Assembly: GCF_014200435.1 (NCBI RefSeq)
Contig: NZ_JACHBR010000001.1
Span: 3,565,501-3,629,500, forward strand
Origin: Sphaerisporangium krabiense
GTDB lineage: Bacteria > Actinomycetota > Actinomycetes > Streptosporangiales > Streptosporangiaceae
Direction of reading: 5' to 3'
DNA: 64,000 nt
The translations under genes and the position numbers were made by a program. The notes below the pieces were generated by a model. That model worked only from the letters and a program-made list of their open reading frames with translations, searched no databases and was not told where the DNA came from. Below are positions 1-7,446 of this stretch, in pieces (within the stretch, counting starts at the first letter, position 1; every line of letters begins with the position of its first letter).

Positions 1-2
1 AG

Positions 3-269
3 ACCAGGAAGATCACCAAGTTCCCCGTCGTGCTCATGGGCACGGAGTACTGGGGCGGGCTGATGGACTGGATCAACGGGACGCTCCTGGCCACCGGCAA
101 GATCTCGGCCGACGACCCCAAGCTCATCCACGTCACCGACGACCCCGACGAGGCCGTCCGCCACATCGTCGCCGGCCACCAGGAGGCGGCGCAGCTCGCC
201 GCCGAGGCGAGCGCCCAGGCCGCGGCCGAGGCGGACGTCCAGGCGGCCGCCGAGCGCGGGGGCGCCTGA
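3..269 (+). CDS. LOG family protein, C-terminal part (5' end outside window)
   Basis: The reading frame is open at the left window edge and ends at the TGA at 267-269. The visible residues begin TRKITKFPVVLMGTEYWGG, which matches the C-terminal part of the TIGR00730/LOG family (Rossmann-fold nucleoside 5'-monophosphate phosphoribohydrolases, long misannotated as lysine decarboxylases). The last 25 residues or so are an Ala/Glu-rich low-complexity tail. The catalytic PGGxGTxxE motif would lie upstream, outside the window, so activity cannot be judged. It is probably a housekeeping gene and a possible left boundary of the cluster. Confidence 0.8.
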   Translation, partial: TRKITKFPVVLMGTEYWGGLMDWINGTLLATGKISADDPKLIHVTDDPDEAVRHIVAGHQEAAQLAAEASAQAAAEADVQAAAERGGA

Positions 270-362
270 CCCGTCGCCCCCGTGGCGGTCCGGGCCTGTG
301 ACCGTGACTAACACCATCCGCCATGACTGGTTGCCCGGCACGGCGGCGGTCACCATGGTGCG

Positions 363-1424
363 GTGTTCGTGAGCTCCACCGACGTCCGCCTCCGCTACGA
401 CGGGGCGGTCTCCCTCCAGCACGGTCCCTTCTGGACGGCGCCGTGGCGCATCCCGCACGCGGAGGCGGCCCTCTACCTCCCCGAGGGCGGAATCGGGCGC
501 GCCGCGATGCCCGCGGGGGTCAGGGTCGCGCTGCGCACCGACAGCGCCGGCCTGACCTGCCACTACCAGGCCGACCCCTCGCCGCCGCTCGGCGGCGCCA
601 CCGGGCCGCCCCGGCTCGACCTGGTGTGCGACGGCGAGCCGGTCGGCGGCGTGCGGCTGGACGCCGACGGCCGCGACGCCGTCGCCCACCTGCCCGGGCT
701 GCCCGGGCGGCCGGGGCGGATGGCCACGGTCGAGCTGTGGCTGCCGACCCACCACCAGTTCCGGCTGATCGGCCTCACGCTGGACGAGGGCGCCGCCGTC
801 GCCCGCGACGACCGCGCCCGGCCGCGCTGGGTGCACTACGGCAGCTCGATATCCCAGGGGCAGGGCGCGGCGTCCCCCGCCTCGACCTGGCCGGCGCTGG
901 TCGCGCGGGAGGCCGAATGGGACCTCACCCTGCTCGCGCTGGGCGCCGCCTGCAATTTGCAGCCCATGATGGGCCGGCTGATACGCGACCTGCCCGCCGA
1001 CCTCATCACCGCCTGCGTCGGCATCAACATCCAGGCGCTCGGCACCTTCAACGCCGACGGGCTGGTCGCCGCGCTCGTGGGGTTCGTCACGACGATCCGC
1101 GAGAAGCACCCGCTGACGCCGATCACGGTGCTGTCGACCATCGTCGCGCCCGACCGCGAGACCGTGCCGGGACCCGCGGGGCTCACCCTGCGCGAGGTCC
1201 GGGAGTGCGTCCGGCGGGGCGTGGAACTGCTGCGCGAGCACGGCGACGAGCACCTGTCCTACGTCGACGGCCTGGAGCTGTTCGGTCCCGACGAGGCCCA
1301 CCTGCTGGTGGAGCCGGTCGGCAGGGACCGGCTCCACCTGTCGCCCGCGGGCCACCAGGTCTTCGCCTCCCGGTTCCTGCCGGCCGTGCGCGACGCCCGC
1401 CTCGCATCCCTGCCCGTCAAGTGA
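363..1424 (+). CDS. SGNH/GDSL-family hydrolase or acyltransferase, SsfX3-like
   Basis: This 353-residue protein has a beta-rich N-terminal half (about 1-150) and a C-terminal SGNH domain. The nucleophile block reads HYGSSISQG with Ser162 in the GDS-like position; a GIN block follows near CVGINIQ, and the catalytic pair is DRLH (Asp322/His325). An N-terminal jelly-roll-like domain before SGNH is the layout of SsfX3, the GDSL acyltransferase of tetracycline SF2575 biosynthesis, so it could acylate a sugar or an aglycone; plain esterase activity is equally possible. The GTG at 363 is chosen by protein start; no clear Shine-Dalgarno is visible, and GTG 369 is an alternative. The start is preceded by a 10-bp palindrome, CACCATGGTG, at 351-360. 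An MFS gene follows 21 bases downstream. Confidence 0.75.
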   Translation: MFVSSTDVRLRYDGAVSLQHGPFWTAPWRIPHAEAALYLPEGGIGRAAMPAGVRVALRTDSAGLTCHYQADPSPPLGGATGPPRLDLVCDGEPVGGVRLDADGRDAVAHLPGLPGRPGRMATVELWLPTHHQFRLIGLTLDEGAAVARDDRARPRWVHYGSSISQGQGAASPASTWPALVAREAEWDLTLLALGAACNLQPMMGRLIRDLPADLITACVGINIQALGTFNADGLVAALVGFVTTIREKHPLTPITVLSTIVAPDRETVPGPAGLTLREVRECVRRGVELLREHGDEHLSYVDGLELFGPDEAHLLVEPVGRDRLHLSPAGHQVFASRFLPAVRDARLASLPVK

Positions 1425-1445
1425 CCGTCGAGTGAGAGGCTTCAC

Positions 1446-2645
1446 GTGTCCAGGTACCTCGGGGTCTACCTCCTGCTCTTCCTGATCGGCACCGAGACGT
1501 TCCTCGTGTCCCCGCTGCTGCCGACCATCGCGGCGGACATCGGGGTCTCGGAGACCGCCACGGCCGGCACCGTGACCGCCTACACGCTCGCCTACGCGGT
1601 GACGGCGCCGTTCCTCGGCGCGGCGTCCGACCGGTACGGGCGGCGGCCGATGATCGTCGCGGGCACCGTGCTGTTCCTGCTGGGCAACGTGCTCGCCGCG
1701 GTCGCGGGCGGGCTCGCGGTGCTGATCGCGGCCCGCGTGCTCGGCGCGCTCGGCGCGGCGCTGGCCGGGCCGTCGATCTGGGCCTACCTCGCCGAGACCG
1801 CGGCCGAGTCGGTGCGCGGGCGGGCCGTCGCCCTCGGCATGGCGCTGTTCTCGGCGGGCCAGGTCGTCGGCGTCCCGGCGGGCAGCGGGCTGGCCGGGCT
1901 CGGCGGCTGGCGGGCCCCGTTCTGGGCGCTGGCCGCGCTGTCGCTCGCCGCGCTCGCGCTCGCCGTCCAGCAGACCCGCGGCGCCCGCGCCACGCATCCG
2001 GGGGTGGCGCCCGGCCTCTCCGGGGTGTTCACGGTCTGGCGGGACGGCACGCTCCGGCACATCCTGATCGTCGTCTTCCTGCTCCAGGCCGCCAACCTGG
2101 GCGCGTACACGTTCCTCGGCGCCGTGCTGCACGACCGCTTCGGCCTGTCGGTGGACGCGCTCGGCCTCATCGGCATCCTGGTCGGCGTGGGCGGCGCGGC
2201 CGGCGCGCTGGCCGCCGGGCGCATCGGCGACCGGGCCAGGGGCCGGGGCCGGGACGACCTGCCGTGGGTGGCGGGATGGTGCCTGGTGCTCGCCGTGGCC
2301 GCCGGCCTCGCCGTGCTCGGCGCGCCCCTGTGGGTCAGCGGGGCCGCGGTGTTCGTGTGGTTCGTCGCCAGCGGCGGGTTCGGCACCGTGGTCCAGACGC
2401 TCCTGCTCGGCGTGCGCCCCGAGCTCGGCGCGACCTCCAGCTCGTGGAACAGCGCGATGCTCTACGCCGGGGCCGCCGTGGGCGTCGCGCTCGCCGGGCT
2501 GTTCCCGGACACCGGCACCGGGGCCGCGGTCGTCGGCGCCGGTCTGGCCGTGCTGGCCGCGCTGGCCGCGGTTCCCCTGGTCGCCAGGGTCCGCGGGCTC
2601 GCCGCTCCGGCGGTCCCGGCGGACGCCGCGCGAGCGGAGAGCTGA
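1446..2645 (+). CDS. MFS transporter, DHA1-type drug exporter
   Basis: This 399-residue integral membrane protein shows about twelve hydrophobic segments. The loop after the second segment carries the MFS signature (ASDRYGRRPMIV), with the usual GxxxDRYGRR core. Length and motif fit the 12-helix DHA1 proton-antiport exporters (AraJ/Bcr type). It is probably a proton-driven exporter of a small molecule at the cytoplasmic membrane; the substrate cannot be read from sequence. Start GTG 1446 is supported by a GAGAGG element six bases upstream. It is three bases from the following acyltransferase gene, so the two are likely cotranscribed. Confidence 0.85.
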   Translation: MSRYLGVYLLLFLIGTETFLVSPLLPTIAADIGVSETATAGTVTAYTLAYAVTAPFLGAASDRYGRRPMIVAGTVLFLLGNVLAAVAGGLAVLIAARVLGALGAALAGPSIWAYLAETAAESVRGRAVALGMALFSAGQVVGVPAGSGLAGLGGWRAPFWALAALSLAALALAVQQTRGARATHPGVAPGLSGVFTVWRDGTLRHILIVVFLLQAANLGAYTFLGAVLHDRFGLSVDALGLIGILVGVGGAAGALAAGRIGDRARGRGRDDLPWVAGWCLVLAVAAGLAVLGAPLWVSGAAVFVWFVASGGFGTVVQTLLLGVRPELGATSSSWNSAMLYAGAAVGVALAGLFPDTGTGAAVVGAGLAVLAALAAVPLVARVRGLAAPAVPADAARAES

Positions 2646-2648
2646 CCC

Positions 2649-3827
2649 GTGCCCATCGACACCACCCGGGCGCACGCCGACGCGCTCGACGGGATGCGCG
2701 CGATCGCGGCGCTGTGCGTGATCGGCCTGCACGTCGGCATCTATTCCGGCCAGGTCGCCTCGAGCTGGCTCGGCATCGGCGAGCCGGGCCCGCTCGGCCC
2801 CGTGCTGTCCCGGCTCACCGTCGGCGTGCCGATCTTCTTCGTCCTGTCCGGGCTGCTGCTCTACCGGCCGTACGCCAACGCGGCGCTGGACGGCCGGCGG
2901 CCGCCCCGCGCGGGCCGCTACCTGTGGCACCGGGCGCTGCGCATCCTGCCCGCGTACTGGGCCGCGGCCCTGACGGCGCTGCTGCTGTTCGGACGGCCGT
3001 GGCTCGGCGAGCCGTGGCCGGTCGCGCGCACGCTGCTGCTCCTGCACATCTACGAGAAGGACGCGATCCCCGCCGGGGTCCCCCAGACCTGGAGCCTCGC
3101 CACCGAGGTCGCGTTCTACGCCGTCCTGCCGCTGCTCGCGCCGGCCCTGCACCCGCTGCTGCGGAGGCGTCCGGCGGCGGCGTGGGCCGCCTTCGGCGGG
3201 CTGGGCGCGGTGACGGTCGTCTCCATCGTGGCCACCCACCTTCCCGCGGCCGGGCCGTACCCGCTGCCCGCGCTGTGGCTGCCCGAGTACCTCTGGTACT
3301 TCGCCGCCGGGATGGCGCTGGCCGTGGTCGCGGCGCGCGCCGAGCGCACCGGTCTCCTGCCGGCGGCGGCCCGGCAGGCGGCGCGCAGGCCGTGGGCCTG
3401 CTGGGGCGTCGCGCTGGCGGCGTACGCGCTGGTCTCGACGCCGCTGACCGGGACCACCGCCGAGTACCCCACCGTCGTCCAGGCCCTGGCCGAGCACGCG
3501 CTCTACCTGGTCATCGCGGTGGCCCTGATCGCGCCGCTGGTGTTCGCCGACGGACGCGGCCCCGCACGGCCGCTGGCCGGGCCGGTCCCCTCGTGGCTCG
3601 GCAGGATCTCCTACGGGATCTTCCTCTGGCACATGATCGTGGTCGAGGCCGTGCTGCGGCTCACCGGCGGATCCGCCGGCTCCGCCGACTTCACGACGCT
3701 GTTCGCCGTCACGGTGGCCGGCTCGGTGGCCCTCGCCGCGCTCAGCCACTACGTCCTGGAGCGGCCGGCCCGGCGCCTGCGCGGCGTCGGCGCGCCGCGG
3801 CCCGAGGCGGTGCCGGTCGGTGGCTGA
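2649..3827 (+). CDS. Membrane O-acyltransferase, acyltransferase family 3 (OafA-like)
   Basis: This 392-residue protein has about ten hydrophobic segments. It begins with the family-3 pattern of a charged N-terminus, DALDGMRAIAALCVIGLH, and later FFVLSGLLLYRPY, WHRALRILPAYW and SYGIFLWHM, all typical of OafA/YrhL. Such enzymes move acyl groups, often acetyl, onto sugars, peptidoglycan, lipids or macrolides (for example mycarose 4-O-acylation in macrolide producers). In this setting acylation of a sugar on the product is attractive but unproven. Start GTG 2649 has GGAGAG just upstream. The 3' end overlaps the next gene by 8 bases, which implies translational coupling. Confidence 0.85.
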   Translation: MPIDTTRAHADALDGMRAIAALCVIGLHVGIYSGQVASSWLGIGEPGPLGPVLSRLTVGVPIFFVLSGLLLYRPYANAALDGRRPPRAGRYLWHRALRILPAYWAAALTALLLFGRPWLGEPWPVARTLLLLHIYEKDAIPAGVPQTWSLATEVAFYAVLPLLAPALHPLLRRRPAAAWAAFGGLGAVTVVSIVATHLPAAGPYPLPALWLPEYLWYFAAGMALAVVAARAERTGLLPAAARQAARRPWACWGVALAAYALVSTPLTGTTAEYPTVVQALAEHALYLVIAVALIAPLVFADGRGPARPLAGPVPSWLGRISYGIFLWHMIVVEAVLRLTGGSAGSADFTTLFAVTVAGSVALAALSHYVLERPARRLRGVGAPRPEAVPVGG

Positions 3828-4755
3828 CGGAAGGGTGCGCTGGGGGGTCACGCTGCCGCTGCCCGGGGGGACGATGCGCGACAACGCGCCGGTCATCGCG
3901 CGGCTGCCCGAACTCGGGTACGACGACGTGTGGACCGGCGAGGGTGGCGGGGACATGGACGCGCTGACCCCGCTGGCCATGGCCGCGGCGTGGCAGCCCG
4001 CGCTGCGGGTCGGCACCGGCGTGGTCCCGGTGCAGACCCGGGGGCCGGGGGTGCTCGCGCAGTCGGCGCTGTCGCTGGCGCAGGTGGCGGAGGGCGGGGT
4101 GCTGCTCGGCGTGGGCGCCTCGGTGCCGGCCCACGTGACCGGCGTCAACGGCCTGCCGTACGACGCGAGCCCGCTGACCCGGGTGCGTGAGACGGTGCGC
4201 GTGCTCAAGCGGGCGCTGCCCGGCGACCGGGCGAAGGTGATCGTGGGCGCGCTGCGGCCGAAGATGCTGCGCCTGGCCTACGAGGAGGCCGACGGGGCGA
4301 TCCTCAACCTGCTGACCGCGGCCGACCTGCCGAAGGTGATCGAGGCGGGGGGCGGTCCGCGGGCGGACCGTGAGACGGTGGTCAAGGTGTTCGTGTGCCC
4401 CACCGCGGACGCCGGGTACGCGCGCCGCGCGGGCCGCCGGTTCCTGGGCTGGATACTCAACCAGCGTCCGTACGCCGCGCTCTACGACTGGCTGGGCCAC
4501 GGCGACCGGCTGCGCGCCTCCCGCGAGCACTACGCGCGCGGCGACTTCGCCGGGGCCGAGCGGGCGCTGCCGGAGGAACTGGTGGACCTCCTGTGGCTGC
4601 ACGGCGACCCGGAGTCGTGCCGGAAGCAGATCGCCGAGTTCGTGCGTCCGCAGGTGACCACGGTGCTGCTCTACGTGGCCCAGGGGCCCGAGCTCGCGGC
4701 ACGGCCGGGCCGGTTGCCGGACTTGCTCGCGGAGCTGCTTCCCCGGGACACTTGA
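3820..4755 (+). CDS. LLM-class F420-dependent oxidoreductase
   Basis: This 311-residue protein has the bacterial-luciferase TIM-barrel pattern. It opens with a strand reading VRWGVTLPLPGG, continues with LPELGYDDVWTGEG, RVGTGVVPVQTRGP and GGVLLGVGAS, and ends with HGDPESCRKQIAEFV, as in F420-dependent reductases and dehydrogenases of actinobacteria. It would carry out hydride transfer with F420, reducing a double bond or oxidising an alcohol or sugar; the substrate is unknown. Start GTG 3820 lies inside the end of the acyltransferase gene (8-base overlap, different frame). It is the last gene of the left + strand run. Confidence 0.8.
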   Translation: MADGRVRWGVTLPLPGGTMRDNAPVIARLPELGYDDVWTGEGGGDMDALTPLAMAAAWQPALRVGTGVVPVQTRGPGVLAQSALSLAQVAEGGVLLGVGASVPAHVTGVNGLPYDASPLTRVRETVRVLKRALPGDRAKVIVGALRPKMLRLAYEEADGAILNLLTAADLPKVIEAGGGPRADRETVVKVFVCPTADAGYARRAGRRFLGWILNQRPYAALYDWLGHGDRLRASREHYARGDFAGAERALPEELVDLLWLHGDPESCRKQIAEFVRPQVTTVLLYVAQGPELAARPGRLPDLLAELLPRDT

Positions 4756-4805
4756 GCCTCATGCGATCGCGGCCCTTCCCGAATCAAGGTACTGTGGTGG
4801 ATATC

Positions 4806-4822
4806 CCTACTGTACAGGTAGG
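4806..4822. promoter_or_regulatory. Inverted repeat upstream of XRE regulator, candidate operator
   Basis: CCTACTGTACAGGTAGG has outer arms CCTAC/GTAGG and an inner perfect 8-bp palindrome CTGTACAG (4810-4817). It lies 21 bases before the TTG start of the XRE gene, inside the 88-base gap after the oxidoreductase. The position suggests autoregulation, but this is not shown. Confidence 0.5.
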
Positions 4823-4843
4823 TTTAATCGGGGAGGTTGCGGA

Positions 4844-5779
4844 TTGTCTGCGATGACCGATCTGAGCGCCGATACTCCGGACGGTAATCCACAGCTCAAG
4901 GAGATGGGGGCCTTCCTGCGGGCCCACCGCGAGGCCCGCAGGCCGCAAGACGTCGGATTGCCGCACACCGCGCGCCGGCGAACCCCCGGCCTGCGGCGCG
5001 AGGAGGTCGCCGCGCTGTCCGGGGTGGGACTCGCCTGGTACACCTGGCTGGAGCAGGGCCGGGTCGTGTGCTCGCTGAAGGTCCTGGACTCCATCGCGCA
5101 CACCCTGGGGCTGGACCACGTCGCCTACCGGCACCTGCTGACCCTGGCCGGCCTGCTGCCCTCGCCCGCCGCGCAGATGCCCCACCACGAGCTGGCCGAA
5201 CGCACCCAGCGGATGCTGGACCTGTGGGAGCACAGCCCGGCCCTGCTGCTCGACGCGCGCCTGGACATCACCGCGTGGAACCGCGCGTACACCGCCGTGT
5301 TCTCCGATCCCGCGCTGATCCCCGAGAACCGGCGCAACTACATGTGGTGCCTGCTGGGCGACCCCGCGCTGCGGGACACCGTCGTCGGCTGGGAGGAGTT
5401 CGCCCGGGCCGTGCTCGCCTACTTCCGCGGGCAGACCGCCCGGCGGGCGGGGGACCCGCGCACCCGGGAGCTGTACGCGACGCTGCGCGGCGACTTCCCG
5501 AAGTTCCGCGACTGGTGGGACTGCCAGGGCATCGACGACCTCACGGCGCGGGCCGTCGAGGTCCGGCCGGCCGGGCACGTCCGGCTGGACCTCATGCTGT
5601 CCTCGTTCCGGCCGGTGGACGACCCCGAGGCGCTGGTGCTCGTGCAGGCCCCGCGGGACGAGCGGGACCGCGCGCTGATCGCCGGGCTGGTCCGGGAGCG
5701 GCCGGCGGCGGCCGACGTCCCCAAGACCGTCAGACCGGGGCGCCGCGATCACCTCGCGGCGATGCCCACTCCGCCGTGA
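4844..5779 (+). CDS. XRE-family transcriptional regulator with MltR/MmyB-type ligand-binding domain
   Basis: This protein of about 311 residues has an N-terminal helix-turn-helix (about 18-88). It contains the family signature RRTPGLRREEVAALSGVG followed by WYTWLEQGR. The C-terminal half (about 105-285) has the MltR/MmyB-like ligand-binding pattern, including AWNRAYTAVF, NYMWCLL and LDLMLSSF. Members usually control a neighbouring tailoring or resistance gene in response to a fatty-acid-like or other small ligand. Start TTG 4844 is preferred because GGGGAGG lies eight bases upstream; ATG 4853 is the alternative. A palindrome at 4806-4822 sits in its promoter. The 3' end overlaps the convergent hydrolase gene by 50 bases, so the two transcripts are antisense at their ends. 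Confidence 0.85.
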   Translation: MSAMTDLSADTPDGNPQLKEMGAFLRAHREARRPQDVGLPHTARRRTPGLRREEVAALSGVGLAWYTWLEQGRVVCSLKVLDSIAHTLGLDHVAYRHLLTLAGLLPSPAAQMPHHELAERTQRMLDLWEHSPALLLDARLDITAWNRAYTAVFSDPALIPENRRNYMWCLLGDPALRDTVVGWEEFARAVLAYFRGQTARRAGDPRTRELYATLRGDFPKFRDWWDCQGIDDLTARAVEVRPAGHVRLDLMLSSFRPVDDPEALVLVQAPRDERDRALIAGLVRERPAAADVPKTVRPGRRDHLAAMPTPP

Positions 5780-6629
5780 AGAACGCGCGCAGCAGGTCCG
5801 CCGTCTCCTCCGGCGCCTCCTCCGCCAGGAAGTGGCCGCACGCCAGGGCCTGACCTCGCACGTCGTCCGCCCAGCGCCGCCAGGTCGCGAGCACGTCGTG
5901 CGCCCGTTCCACGTGCGACGCCTCGCCCCACAGGGCGAGGACGGGGGAGACGATCCGCCTGCCGGAGGCGCGGTCGGCGGCGTCGTGCTCGCGGTCGGGG
6001 CCGAACATCGCCCGGTAGTCCTCGCACATGGCGTGGACGGCCCGCGGGTCGCGCGCGCAGCGGCGGTACTCGGCCAGCGCCTCCGGGGCGAAGAGGCCCG
6101 CGTGCGGGCCGAAGAAGAACGCCTCGGGGTCGGCCGCGATCAGGGTCTCGGGGAGCGGGCTCGGCTGCGCCATGAGGAACCACCGCCACAGCCGCCTGGC
6201 CGCGTCGGCGTCGACGTGGCCGAGCGCGTCGAGGGTGGGGACGATGTCCAGCACGGCGAGACGGTCCACCCGGCCGGGGTGGTCGAGGGCCAGCCGGTAG
6301 GCGCAGCGCCCGCCCCGGTCGTGGCCGGCGAGGTGGAACCGCGGGAAACCGAGCCGCTCCATAAGCGCGACCTGATCGCGCGCCATCTCGCGCTTGGCGT
6401 AGGTGGAGTGGTCTTTCGCCGCGGCCGGCTTTCCGCTGTCGCCATATCCGCGCAGATCGGCCGCCACGACGGTGAAGTGCGCCGCCAGCGCCGGGGCGAC
6501 GGCGTGCCACATCGCGTGCGTCTGGGGAAATCCGTGCAGCAGCAGCAGGGGCGGGCCGGAGCCGCCGATCCTGGCCGCGATCCGCGCCTGGCCGGTGTCC
6601 ACCGTGCGGGATTCGAATTCCGCGAACAA
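5730..6629 (-). CDS. Alpha/beta hydrolase, fluoroacetate dehalogenase-like
   Basis: This 299-residue protein closely follows the haloacetate/fluoroacetate dehalogenase pattern. It shows LLLLHGFPQTHAMW, DLRGYGDSGKP, nucleophile Asp104 in AGHDRGGR, Asp128 in LAVLDIVPT, MAQPSPLPETL, Tyr205 in MCEDYRA and catalytic His266 in CGHFLAEEAP. In the known defluorinases the halide pocket includes a His-Trp pair; here the aligned residues are Arg149-Trp150, so true dehalogenase activity is doubtful. An epoxide or ester hydrolase role on the product is possible. Start TTG 6629 is chosen because AAAGGAG lies five bases upstream and homology starts there; the 59 residues further upstream are intergenic. It diverges from the tailoring operon across a 151-base AT-richer spacer with palindromes. 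Confidence 0.8.
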   Translation of the reverse strand: MFAEFESRTVDTGQARIAARIGGSGPPLLLLHGFPQTHAMWHAVAPALAAHFTVVAADLRGYGDSGKPAAAKDHSTYAKREMARDQVALMERLGFPRFHLAGHDRGGRCAYRLALDHPGRVDRLAVLDIVPTLDALGHVDADAARRLWRWFLMAQPSPLPETLIAADPEAFFFGPHAGLFAPEALAEYRRCARDPRAVHAMCEDYRAMFGPDREHDAADRASGRRIVSPVLALWGEASHVERAHDVLATWRRWADDVRGQALACGHFLAEEAPEETADLLRAFFTAEWASPRGDRGAPV

Positions 6630-6722
6630 AGAATCTCCTTTCCCGTGAAGGCATGATAACCGGCTGCATGTCGCCGCGGAATTGCCGTCGAATGCTGTTA
6701 GTCGGAGTAATATGATCGGCAA

Positions 6723-6734
6723 TACAAGCTTGTA
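6723..6734. promoter_or_regulatory. Perfect 12-bp palindrome TACAAGCTTGTA in divergent promoter region
   Basis: A perfect palindrome lies in the 151-base spacer between the hydrolase (-) and the tailoring operon (+). Its right end abuts a second imperfect repeat at 6734-6754 (arms AAGCAcCA / TGaTGCTT around TATTG). The spacer is clearly AT-richer than its surroundings. It is a likely binding site for a regulator controlling both directions; the protein is unknown, although the XRE gene at 4844 is the nearest candidate. Confidence 0.5.
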
Positions 6735-6780
6735 AGCACCATATTGTGATGCTTTCTGGGAAATTTCTAGGATCGCGGTC

Positions 6781-7446
6781 ATGGCGCAATATGCGATCAT
6801 CACCATGACTCAGGCCGAACGCGCGGCGCTCTGGCAGCGCCGCCTGTTCGAGGCCGAGGCGGGCATGACCCGCCACCTCTCCCGGGAGCATGGCGGCCAG
6901 GACGTGGCCGACTGGATCCAGATCCGCAGCCGGATCTTCGCCGACCTGCCGGAGGCCGACACCGGCGACCCCGTCGCCTGGCAGCGGGTGTTCTTCCGCG
7001 CCCAGGCCCTCATGGAACAGTTCCTCGTATCCCGCTACGGCCACGCCGAGCTGCGGCTCTGGGCGCAGGCCGCCGCCGAGGTGCACCGCCACGTCGAACC
7101 CGACGGCGAGGACGGCGCGCTCGGCCCGATTCTCCGGCTGGCCCGCCAGGCCGAGCTGTACGGCTCGGACTACACGCTGGCGGAGACCGGATCCGACCAC
7201 GCCGCGCTGCGGATCGACCACTGCGCGATCTGGGACTACCGCGAGCGGGCGCGGTCCCGGGGCGTGCAACTCACGCTCGCAAGGCCCTGCGACTACTGCA
7301 CGCTCGCCGGCACGGCCAACATCGCCGCCAAGGGGTACACACCGGCGTTCGAGCTCACCGGCGGAGACGGGGAGCACGGCTGCCGCTGGGAGGCGACGGC
7401 CCCGCGGCCGGCCGCCCCGGGCCCGGCCGCGGGCAGGGAGAACTGA
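6781..7446 (+). CDS. ATC-hydrolase-like protein (L-2-amino-thiazoline-4-carboxylate hydrolase family), tentative
   Basis: This 221-residue protein has a helical N-terminal half and a C-terminal Cys-rich part. The C-terminal part contains DHCAIWDYRE, ARPCDYCTLAGTAN, KGYTPAFELTGGDGEHGCRW: a first Cys, a CxxC, and a final GC just before the end. This order resembles the ATC_hydrolase (PF14196) pattern, in which a small Cys/His set follows a helical domain. The assignment rests on pattern memory, not a search. It is the first gene of a five-gene coupled operon: its TGA overlaps the ATG of the amidotransferase (TGATG). Start ATG 6781 has AGGA nine bases upstream; ATG 6805 is possible. Its role could be hydrolysis or ring opening of a small heterocycle or amide intermediate, but this is unproven. 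Confidence 0.5.
   Translation: MAQYAIITMTQAERAALWQRRLFEAEAGMTRHLSREHGGQDVADWIQIRSRIFADLPEADTGDPVAWQRVFFRAQALMEQFLVSRYGHAELRLWAQAAAEVHRHVEPDGEDGALGPILRLARQAELYGSDYTLAETGSDHAALRIDHCAIWDYRERARSRGVQLTLARPCDYCTLAGTANIAAKGYTPAFELTGGDGEHGCRWEATAPRPAAPGPAAGREN

Noticed and set aside
298-353. Inverted repeat GTGACCG/CGGTCAC before the SGNH gene as a terminator
   Set aside because: Arms of 7 bases are separated by 42 bases; too far apart for a hairpin terminator and weak as an operator.
6630-6806. N-terminal extension of the dehalogenase-like protein by 59 residues
   Set aside because: The extension is AT-rich intergenic sequence with palindromes; TTG 6629 has an ideal AAAGGAG and matches the family start.
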